NCBI GenBank assembly: GCA_012512995.1
Contig: JAAZDA010000375.1
Location: 1-5,441 of the forward strand
Source of the DNA: Clostridiales bacterium
Lineage (GTDB): Bacteria; Bacillota; Clostridia; Lachnospirales; Lachnospiraceae
Direction of reading: 5' to 3'
DNA: 5,441 bases
The notes under the pieces were generated by a model. That model was given only the letters and a program-made list of their open reading frames with translations, was not told the origin of the DNA and made no database searches. Position 1 is the stretch's first letter. Every line of letters starts with the position of its first letter. The position numbers and the translations under genes are program-made. Positions 1-5,351 of the stretch are shown piece by piece.

Positions 1-413
1 TAAATTATCAGGATAATTTTAAAATTACATATGATATTCCCAATGAGCTAACTAAAACAAGGGTTGTTAAGTTTATGCTTCAACCAATAGTCGAAAATGC
101 AATTTATCATGGGGTAAAACATAGAAAAGGCGGTTTAATTCGAATTTGGGCATATGATAAAGATGAGTGCCTGTATGTCTGCGTTTCAGATAATGGAATC
201 AATACTGATAAAGAAACGGTAGATTCCCTTAATTCTACACTTAACTTGTCAAGTGAAGACCTGTTCAAAGTGTCTAAGAATTCTCAACATATAGGACTCA
301 TAAATGTTGATTTGAGGATTAAACTACAATATGGTGATACGTATGGTGTATTAGTTGAAATGAATAATGATGTTGGTATGATTGTAATAGAAAAACTCCC
401 AATAATGCAATAA
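1..413 (+). CDS. YesM-like sensor histidine kinase, C-terminal part only (5' end outside window)
   Basis: This is the C-terminal catalytic part of a sensor histidine kinase. It would bind ATP and phosphorylate a conserved histidine in its own upstream domain before passing the phosphate to the regulator encoded next. The reading frame is open from base 3, so the ATG at 75 is internal and not the start. Visible motifs are the N-box LQPIVENAIYHG (bases 78 to 113), the G1 box SDNGIN (186 to 203) and the G2 region HIGLINVDLRI (288 to 320). The wording LQPIVENA plus IGLxNVxxRI is characteristic of the YesM/LytS-type kinases, which are normally membrane-anchored with an extracellular sensor, HAMP and His_kinase domain; those parts lie outside the window. 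The second glycine of DNGxG is Asn here, and the first position of the G2 GxGL is His. Only 43 bases separate its stop from the regulator, with no terminator, so the two are probably co-transcribed. Confidence 0.93.
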   Translation, partial: NYQDNFKITYDIPNELTKTRVVKFMLQPIVENAIYHGVKHRKGGLIRIWAYDKDECLYVCVSDNGINTDKETVDSLNSTLNLSSEDLFKVSKNSQHIGLINVDLRIKLQYGDTYGVLVEMNNDVGMIVIEKLPIMQ

Positions 414-444
414 AACTGTTACATAGCAGAATATCATCCTATTT

Positions 445-450
445 GGAGGG
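445..450 (+). promoter_or_regulatory. Ribosome binding site that selects the TTG start of the response regulator
   Basis: GGAGGG lies six bases before TTG at 457. The nearby ATG at 452 is closer to it, but its frame ends after six codons. The receiver-domain reading frame has a stop at 424 and no ATG or GTG between that stop and the TTG, so TTG at 457 is the most reasonable start. Confidence 0.75.
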
Positions 451-456
451 CATGAG

Positions 457-1830
457 TTGCTTAATATATTGATTGTAGATGATAACCCGCTTATCAGAAT
501 GGGAATCAAAAATATGATTCCATGGGACAAATATCATGCACATCTTGTTGGGTCTGCAGAAGATGGAGAAGAAGCTGTAAACATAATTAAATCAGACAAA
601 CCTGATCTAGTGATTACAGATATTAAAATGCCAGGTGAGGACGGAGTGTACCTGCTAGGCCAAATAAGGCAGAAATGGCCTGATATTTCAACGATAGTTG
701 TGAGTGCATATGATGAATTTGATTATGTTAAGGAAGCGTTAAAAACCGGAAGCATAGATTACATACTTAAACCGATTGATCCAATCGACTTAAGAAATGC
801 AATTGAAAAGGTAATTAACGAAAAATCACCTCGAGAGCTAGGAGGAGAAGATGGCCATTGTGGCCTGCCTAAAACTGTCGCGGCTGTAAAACTGGCCAGG
901 CCTATGTCCTTGTGTGAGTTTTGTGCAATTTTCAGTGATGTTCAGAATGCTGAATTCTATAAAGTAAATGATACTGTGTATCGCATTGAAATGTTTTCAA
1001 CAACTTCGCCAGATTATTTAAACAGTATTATTGGGGAAAAAATGAATAAAGAAACGTATGCATTAGGTGTTTCGAATATTGAAAATGAAAAAGAGAACCT
1101 GCGTTTCGCTTGGGAAAGAGCTTGTGGAAATATAATGGACAATCTGCCATATAAAACAGGCTTGGTAATTGAGAACAATACAACAAATGACATGCGGATT
1201 GACAGCATAAAGCTGTTGTGCTCCGCTGGAGACAAAGAAAAAATAAAGGTAATATGCAATAAAGCATTATATGCTAATAGGAATAATGAAGGATTTACAT
1301 ACAGATCTCTTTGCGGTGCAATTAATAATTGCTTGTTTCAAATGACACCAATCGACCAAGATGACATTAATACGGTTCGTGAATTTGAGGACCGGATCGA
1401 TAATGCAAAACTTACATTAATATACATGTCACTTGAAAGCATAATATGCGATTTGGATGAGGTTATCGACAGTATATGTGATAAGTACTGCCGGATAAAT
1501 GGTAATAAGATTAATTTGATTCAGAGAGTAAAATCACTTATAGATAAACATTATATGATGGATCTCTCATTAAGCTCCATATCTTCTTTGTTTTATGTAT
1601 CGCCGGCGTATCTTAGTCGTATTTTTCGCCAAAAGACAGGCGTGACGCTGACTTCTTACCTTACGGATGTCAGATTGGGAAAAGCATCTTTTTTACTTGG
1701 AAGTACAAGCAGAAGCATAACTGAAATTGCAAATGACGTAGGGTTTGATGATCCGAATTATTTTACGCGTGTATACAAAAAGAAGTATTTAGTGTCGCCA
1801 ATGGATAGAAGAAAACAATCAAATATTTGA
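457..1830 (+). CDS. YesN-like response regulator: receiver domain plus AraC-type DNA-binding domain
   Basis: This is a complete 457-residue cytoplasmic transcription factor that should be phosphorylated by the kinase encoded just upstream. Residues 1 to about 120 are a receiver domain: acidic pair D8-D9, phospho-acceptor D55 in the VITDIKMPG motif, the switch serine S83, and K105 in the LKPID motif. Residues about 130 to 345 are a poorly conserved linker typical in length for YesN-type regulators. Residues about 350 to 452 form an AraC/XylS domain with two helix-turn-helix units, around 370 to 391 (LSLSSISSLFYVSPAYLSRIF) and 420 to 441 (ITEIANDVGFDDPNYFTRVY). The family pairs with YesM-like kinases and commonly activates adjacent sugar transport or polysaccharide-use genes; the actual target is not visible here. 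The end of the domain is unusual: L445 stands where Gly is usual before VSP, and MDRR replaces the usual xxYR. Translation starts at TTG behind GGAGGG. Family assignment is firm, the regulated pathway is unknown. Confidence 0.95.
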   Translation: MLNILIVDDNPLIRMGIKNMIPWDKYHAHLVGSAEDGEEAVNIIKSDKPDLVITDIKMPGEDGVYLLGQIRQKWPDISTIVVSAYDEFDYVKEALKTGSIDYILKPIDPIDLRNAIEKVINEKSPRELGGEDGHCGLPKTVAAVKLARPMSLCEFCAIFSDVQNAEFYKVNDTVYRIEMFSTTSPDYLNSIIGEKMNKETYALGVSNIENEKENLRFAWERACGNIMDNLPYKTGLVIENNTTNDMRIDSIKLLCSAGDKEKIKVICNKALYANRNNEGFTYRSLCGAINNCLFQMTPIDQDDINTVREFEDRIDNAKLTLIYMSLESIICDLDEVIDSICDKYCRINGNKINLIQRVKSLIDKHYMMDLSLSSISSLFYVSPAYLSRIFRQKTGVTLTSYLTDVRLGKASFLLGSTSRSITEIANDVGFDDPNYFTRVYKKKYLVSPMDRRKQSNI

Positions 1831-1853
1831 TGAACATAAATTGTGTTGTGTTG

Positions 1854-1894
1854 AAGAACACTTTTCTGATTATTATCTGAAAAGTGTTCTTTTT
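1854..1894 (+). terminator. Intrinsic terminator after the two-component operon
   Basis: A perfect 13-bp stem (1854 to 1866 with 1879 to 1891) encloses a 12-base loop, in which GAT (1868 to 1870) and ATC (1875 to 1877) can also pair. The 3' arm runs directly into a short T-tract ending at 1894. It lies 23 bases after the regulator stop and fits a Rho-independent terminator for the kinase-regulator unit. Confidence 0.88.
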
Positions 1895-1935
1895 ATGGTA
1901 AAAAAAATGCTAGAAAATGGGCAAAGAATTCAATG

Positions 1936-1960
1936 TTGAAAAAAAAGAAATTCGTATAAT
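1936..1960 (+). promoter_or_regulatory. Possible promoter: perfect TATAAT box after A-rich DNA
   Basis: TATAAT at 1955 to 1960 matches the sigma-A -10 consensus exactly. The only -35-like match is TTGAAA at 1936 to 1941, with a spacer of just 13 bases, too short for normal use. The upstream DNA holds A-runs at 1900-1907, 1914-1917 and 1939-1946. A promoter with a good -10 and no proper -35 would suit activation by an AraC-type regulator such as the adjacent YesN-like protein, but that is inference. It points into the mobile element, whose inferred left end begins four bases later. Confidence 0.35.
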
Positions 1961-1963
1961 TTG

Positions 1964-2072
1964 TGTCAGTGGTAGTCAGATTATAGCCATACTGTTATTG
2001 CTAACCTAAAATGACGTTTTCTTGACTCTCTTGCCTGTCACTGATTAGACCTATATACTGTCAATGACTAAT
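1964..2072 (+). repeat. Left-end array of TGTCA-like repeats (putative transposase binding sites)
   Basis: Four related sites occur in about 110 bases: TGTCAGTGGTAGTC at 1964, TGTTATTGCTAACC at 1993, TGTCACTGATTAGA at 2036 and TGTCAATGACTAAT at 2059. They share TGTYANTG followed by a TA-rich tail. Arrays of short transposase-binding repeats at both ends are known for Tn7-, Tn5053- and Mu-like elements. The role is inferred from this and from the inverted copies at the other end. Confidence 0.6.
2031..2059 (+). promoter_or_regulatory. Putative promoter of the transposition genes
   Basis: TTGCCT (2031 to 2036) and TATACT (2054 to 2059) are separated by exactly 17 bases, giving a good sigma-A-type promoter; transcription would start around 2066. 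One end repeat (2036) fills the spacer and another (2059) covers the start-site region, so bound transposase could block transcription. Confidence 0.55.
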
Positions 2073-2082
2073 AAAAGAAAGA

Positions 2083-2127
2083 GGTCCCAGCGACACCCTC
2101 TCTACAAAGAATTGTATCGCTGAGACC
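2083..2127 (+). other. Leader RNA stem-loop upstream of the first transposon gene
   Basis: GGTCCCAGCGA (2083 to 2093) pairs with TCGCTGAGACC (2117 to 2127) over 11 positions with one C-A mismatch. Directly stacked inside the 3' arm, TACAA (2103 to 2107) pairs with TTGTA (2112 to 2116) around an AGAA loop. That leaves a nine-base pyrimidine-rich bulge (2094 to 2102). It sits between the predicted promoter and the first start codon. No T-tract follows, so it is not a simple terminator. Its function is unknown; control of translation or protein binding is possible. Confidence 0.5.
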
Positions 2128-2141
2128 ATTGGAATAAAACT

Positions 2142-2694
2142 TTGGTTATTGTAACAGATTATCAGGTCACCTACAACAGAGAAAAACATATTTTTAGTTG
2201 AGAGCAGCGAGAAATCCATCTGTCCGATATGTGGACACCCTTTGAAGGCACGCGATCACGTAAAACGTATCATGAAAGGAAAAGATGGTGAGATCAGGTG
2301 GCTCATGATCCGAAGACTGATCTGTACCAGTGAATCATGTCATTCCCTGCATCGTGAGCTTCCAGATATGCTGGCCCCGTATAAGCATTTCGAATCAGAC
2401 ATCATAGCAGGTGTCCTGGATGGGCTGATCACTCCGGATACTAAAGGCTTTGAGGATCATCCCACAGAAACGACCATGCACCAATGGCATAGCTGGTTCA
2501 GGCTCAATCGGTATACAGTGGAAGGAACATTGAGATCAAAAGGGTATCAGCTCCTGGGGTTCACGGAGGAACTTCTTACAACAAGTGTCTCGCTGCTCGA
2601 AAAGCTCCGTAAGGATAACTGCGACTGGCTCCGCATCATTCTTCGATATATCTACAATTCAGGTGTGTTCTTACGCTCCACCTGGAGCCAGTAG
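2142..2694 (+). CDS. DUF6431-like zinc-ribbon transposon protein, N-terminus apparently frameshifted
   Basis: This is the first gene of the element. The main frame is open from 2155 to the stop at 2694 and carries a cysteine pair CPIC (codons 2221 to 2232), a second pair C-x4-C (2323 and 2338), then RELPDMLAPYKHF, a helical middle and a tryptophan-rich tail. This matches what I recall of DUF6431 proteins found next to DDE transposases in Firmicutes; I could not search. Starting at TTG 2242 would remove the first cysteine pair, so that start is unlikely. The main frame has no ATG, GTG or TTG between 2155 and 2242. The overlapping frame starts at TTG 2142 with a plausible N-terminus (VIVTDYQVTYNREKHIF) and ends at TGA 2199, requiring a +1 (or -2) change somewhere in 2155 to 2201 to join. 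It may be a broken gene, a recoded gene, or use a non-standard start. The role is unknown; zinc-dependent DNA or protein binding in transposition is inference. Confidence 0.7.
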
Positions 2695-2750
2695 TCATGC
2701 ACCGACTTTAAATATCCTGTCAATCTGTTTTCCTGTACGATTACCGCATA

Positions 2751-2756
2751 GGAGGT
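2751..2756 (+). promoter_or_regulatory. Ribosome binding site of the transposase gene
   Basis: GGAGGT lies nine bases before ATG 2766. The 71-base gap after the zinc-ribbon gene shows no terminator, so the transposase is probably read from the same transcript. Confidence 0.8.
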
Positions 2757-2765
2757 AATTCGCAC

Positions 2766-4196
2766 ATGATAACAGATGAACTTAAAAAAGAAGAACAAGT
2801 CACAAAAGAATGGCAGGATGACCAGGCACTGGAGCGTTTTCAGATGATCTCACCGCTTCTTGATGAATCACTTGACGATGCAAAGCGCACTGAACTCAGA
2901 GCGCGTATTTCGGAACAGCATCAGATCTCTGCCAGGAGCCTTTACCGCTATGAAAGCTACTATCGTAATAAGGGATTCTCAGGTCTGAGACCAATGGATC
3001 GCGGATCCCGCAGGACAAAGACGCTCCCGGAGAACTTTAATGAGCTCGTAAATGAAGCTATCCAGTTGAAAAGGGACGTGCCTTCCAGATCAGTCGCCCA
3101 GATAATAATGATCCTTGAAATGGAAGGGCTTGCGCCTCCAGGCATCCTGAAGCGCTCTACTATGCAGCGTTACATTTACAAAGGCGGGTTCGGGCGGAAA
3201 CAAATGAAGAAATACATGGATGCCAGGAAAAGCTCATCCAGGCGATTCTGCAAGCCACATCGTATGATGCTGGTCGAATCCGATATAAAGTATGGATTAA
3301 AGCTTCCGATCGGGCCAAAGGGCGCTATGGTCCAGACATATCTCGTGGTCATCATTGATGATCATTCCCGCTATGTCCTGGAATCAAAATGGTATGATCA
3401 TCAGCGTGAAAGCATTGTTGAAGACTGCTATCACAGAGCCATCCTTAAGCACGGGAAAATCATATCCTGTTATCACGATAATGGTAAGCAATTCGTATCA
3501 GGACAGCTGATACGGTCGCTCTCAATGCTTGGCAGCCGTGTCCTTAAGGCAAAGCCATACTCGCCTCAGTCAAAGGGCGGAGTAGAGGTGTTCAACCGCT
3601 TTGTAAATGCGTTCCTTGCAGAGACTGCCGTACAGAAAATACGAACGCTTGATGAACTGAACAAGTTCTGGGACATCTGGCTCGAGGAGTATTACCATAA
3701 TAAACCTCATGAAGGGATCGAGGAGTACTATAAAAGCCTTAATTCCCCGATCCCTGCCGGAGGGATAAGCCCTCTGCAGGAGTGGAACCGTGATTCTCAT
3801 CCATTGGTATTTCATGATGCAAGTATCGTCGGAAGCGCATTCCTGCATCATGAATACCGCGAAGTGGATAAAGGGGGCTGTATCAGTGTGGCTGGCCGGA
3901 TGTATGAGACCAGCACAGCACTTATCGGCGCAAAAGTAGAGATCGCATATGACCCCATGAGGCCAGAGATCATAACCATTTCATACAAAGGAATAGTACC
4001 ATTTACAGCAAAGCCGCTCAGAATAGGTGAATACTGTGATCCAAAGCCGGCGATACCGGTGAGCATGCTTCCCGCAGAACCAGAATCTTCAAGATTTCTT
4101 GAAGGGCTCAAACGGCAAAGAGAACAGTCCCTGACAATGCAGGCAAATGCTCTTTCTTTCAGCAGTTATGGGAAGGAGGATGCAGATCATGTATGA
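2766..4196 (+). CDS. DDE (DD35E) transposase with integrase core and Mu/TnsB-like C-terminal domain
   Basis: This protein should bind the element ends and catalyse strand cleavage and transfer. Of its 476 residues, about 50 to 80 form a helix-turn-helix (ISARSLYRYESYYRNKGF) and about 105 to 140 a second DNA-binding helical unit (SRSVAQIIMIL...STMQRYI). The rve integrase core spans about 165 to 315. The catalytic residues are visible: D173 (ESDIKYG), D238 (CYHDNGKQF) and E274 (SKGGVEVFNR), with 35 residues between D238 and E274. Residues about 365 to 415 resemble the Mu transposase C-terminal beta-barrel (GGCISVAGRMYE...GAKVEIAYDP). A charged tail follows, where partner ATPases often bind in TnsB- and MuA-type enzymes; that role here is inference. 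The size and the ATPase partner place it with the IS481/Tn5053/Tn7-TnsB type rather than simple one-gene insertion sequences. All catalytic residues are present, so it looks intact. Confidence 0.94.
   Translation: MITDELKKEEQVTKEWQDDQALERFQMISPLLDESLDDAKRTELRARISEQHQISARSLYRYESYYRNKGFSGLRPMDRGSRRTKTLPENFNELVNEAIQLKRDVPSRSVAQIIMILEMEGLAPPGILKRSTMQRYIYKGGFGRKQMKKYMDARKSSSRRFCKPHRMMLVESDIKYGLKLPIGPKGAMVQTYLVVIIDDHSRYVLESKWYDHQRESIVEDCYHRAILKHGKIISCYHDNGKQFVSGQLIRSLSMLGSRVLKAKPYSPQSKGGVEVFNRFVNAFLAETAVQKIRTLDELNKFWDIWLEEYYHNKPHEGIEEYYKSLNSPIPAGGISPLQEWNRDSHPLVFHDASIVGSAFLHHEYREVDKGGCISVAGRMYETSTALIGAKVEIAYDPMRPEIITISYKGIVPFTAKPLRIGEYCDPKPAIPVSMLPAEPESSRFLEGLKRQREQSLTMQANALSFSSYGKEDADHV
4173..4179 (+). 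promoter_or_regulatory. Ribosome binding site that selects ATG 4189 for the ATPase
   Basis: AAGGAGG lies nine bases before ATG 4189. In-frame ATGs at 4147 and 4180 are upstream of the site or directly abut it, so they are poor starts. The site is inside the end of the transposase gene, which suggests translational coupling. Confidence 0.75.
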
Positions 4197-5007
4197 GAGC
4201 TTTTTTGAAATGGAACATACTCCTTTTACCAGAGACATCCCGTCCGGTCTGCTGTATGGATCACCATACATAGATGACGCCATCGGACGTTTGACTTACG
4301 CAGCTGACCGCCAGCTCTTTGCAGTAGTAACAGCGGATGCAGGTTGTGGAAAATCGACACTCATCCGAAGATTTGTCGATATGCTGCCCAAAGACAGATA
4401 TATTGTCCTGTACCTGTCGGATTCAAAGCTGACTCCGAGGTGGTTCTACAAAGGCCTGCTGGACCAGCTCGGGATGGAATCGAAGTTCTACCGCGGAGAT
4501 GCCAAACGCCAGCTTCAGAACCAGATCGAGATCATACGCGGAGTCCAGAACAAAAAGGTCATCTGTATTTTGGACGAAGCCCATCTGCTTGAGAAAGAGA
4601 CCATAGAAGAATTCAGGTTCCTTCTGAATTACAGGTTTGACTCAATGAGCCCAATGGCGCTTGTCCTTGTTGGGCAGACAGAGCTCTGGGACAAACTGAA
4701 ACTGCAGCGATATGCCGCAGTACGTCAGCGCATTGACATTAACTGTATCCTTCCGCATCTGGACCGCTCAGAGACGGAGAAGTATATACAGGCACATCTG
4801 AAGTATGCAGGCGGCCGCCAGGATCTCTTTACAGAAAAGGCACTTGACGATATATATCGTGAATCCGCCGGAATACAAAGGAGCATTAACCGGATAGCTG
4901 AGAAATGCCTGATGTATGCATTCCAACAGAATAAGCGTCTCATCGATGAACACATGGTGCGTTATGTGGTAGACCATGAAATGTTGAAAGGCGGTGCAGA
5001 AACATGA
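4189..5007 (+). CDS. ExeA/TnsC-like AAA+ ATPase, transposition partner
   Basis: This is a 272-residue cytoplasmic AAA+ ATPase that by family analogy (MuB, TnsC, TniB, IstB) would bind DNA with ATP, choose or mark the target and activate the transposase. The N-terminus MYESFFEMEHTPFTRDIP is the typical ExeA-type beginning and supports this start. The Walker A region is TADAGCGKST (K55), with Ala at the usual first Gly. Walker B is VICILDEAH (D129, E130). A sensor-1-like VLVGQTEL is near 160 to 166 and an RQR motif near 179 to 181 may supply the arginine finger. The C-terminal third is a helical lid (EKYIQAHLKYAG... GIQRSINRIAEKCL). The gene overlaps the transposase gene by 8 bases and the next gene by 4, so the three proteins are likely made in linked amounts. 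It looks intact. The exact target-choice role in this element is inferred. Confidence 0.92.
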   Translation: MYESFFEMEHTPFTRDIPSGLLYGSPYIDDAIGRLTYAADRQLFAVVTADAGCGKSTLIRRFVDMLPKDRYIVLYLSDSKLTPRWFYKGLLDQLGMESKFYRGDAKRQLQNQIEIIRGVQNKKVICILDEAHLLEKETIEEFRFLLNYRFDSMSPMALVLVGQTELWDKLKLQRYAAVRQRIDINCILPHLDRSETEKYIQAHLKYAGGRQDLFTEKALDDIYRESAGIQRSINRIAEKCLMYAFQQNKRLIDEHMVRYVVDHEMLKGGAET

Positions 5008-5321
5008 GCATAGCTTTTCAGGCAAAGATGTCAGGAATGCCCGGACGTGTATGGCAGGGTGAGATCCTCCCCATACAGCTCAAACAGGATCCTTACGAAA
5101 TAGAAGTCACTGCAAGAGGGAGCAGTTTTCATTTGATTGTAGGGCATCATGCATATGGGAACTATATATGTATTCCGAACTGGGATATTGGAACAGAACT
5201 GTCATCACTTTCAGATCATTTCTGGAACCTGCAGCAACTATGTAATGCAAAGCTCAATGAGGTTGATGCCTGCAGTGTGGCATATGCACTATTCGAATTG
5301 TCGAAATACGTGGATATATGA
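5004..5321 (+). CDS. Small DUF6618-like accessory protein of the transposon
   Basis: This 105-residue protein has no signal peptide, membrane segment or cysteine-pair motif. It resembles what I recall as DUF6618 proteins: a beta-rich N-terminus with WQGEI, then EIEVTARGSSFHLIVG, the block NYICIPNWDIGTELSSLSDHFWN, and a short helical end (VDACSVAYALFEL). I could not search, so the family name is tentative and no activity is known to me. Its ATG overlaps the ATPase stop (ATGA), with GAAAGGCGG about ten bases upstream, so translation is probably coupled to the ATPase. It is the last gene before the hairpin and the right-end repeats. Position and coupling suggest a role with the ATPase or transposase, for example as a regulator or assembly factor, but this is inference. 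Confidence 0.8.
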   Translation: MSIAFQAKMSGMPGRVWQGEILPIQLKQDPYEIEVTARGSSFHLIVGHHAYGNYICIPNWDIGTELSSLSDHFWNLQQLCNAKLNEVDACSVAYALFELSKYVDI

Positions 5322-5327
5322 AAGCCG

Positions 5328-5351
5328 ATTCGGGCGGGGAACCGCCCGAAT
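5328..5351 (+). terminator. GC-rich hairpin after the last transposon gene, probable terminator
   Basis: ATTCGGGCGG (5328 to 5337) pairs perfectly with CCGCCCGAAT (5342 to 5351) around a GGAA loop of the stable GNRA type. It begins 7 bases after the stop of the last gene. Only GTTAT follows instead of a true T-tract, so termination may be weak or the hairpin may mainly protect the 3' end of the transcript. Confidence 0.6.

Noticed and set aside
452..472. ATG at 452 as the start of the response regulator
   Set aside because: It is out of frame with the receiver domain and stops after six codons; TTG 457 is in frame with good RBS spacing.
1014..1267. Minus-strand open frames opposite the regulator gene
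   Set aside because: They overlap a well-supported gene, have no ribosome binding site and show low-complexity Phe/Ser/Leu-rich products typical of antisense of AT-rich code.
2022..2059. TTGACT (2022 to 2027) as the -35 box for TATACT at 2054
   Set aside because: The spacer would be 26 bases; TTGCCT at 2031 gives the normal 17.
1964..2072. CRISPR-like array at the left end
   Set aside because: The repeats are only about 13 bases, imperfect and unevenly spaced, with no cas genes nearby.
2242..2244. TTG 2242 as the true start of the zinc-ribbon gene
   Set aside because: It would cut off the first cysteine pair (CPIC, 2221 to 2232), which clearly belongs with the second pair in the same frame.
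2718..2727. TGTCAATCTG-like match in the gap before the transposase gene as another transposase site
   Set aside because: It is a single isolated match without the TG/TA-rich tail shared by the end repeats; chance is a sufficient explanation.
4147..4188. ATG 4147 or ATG 4180 as start of the ATPase
   Set aside because: They lie upstream of or directly against the AAGGAGG site, and the family's typical N-terminus (MYESFF) begins at 4189.
3570..4283. Minus-strand open frames opposite the transposase and ATPase
   Set aside because: No recognisable domain, no start signals, and fully covered by intact genes on the plus strand.
4344..4592. Plus-strand frame inside the ATPase gene
   Set aside because: It is an alternative frame of the Walker A to Walker B region, with no domain of its own.
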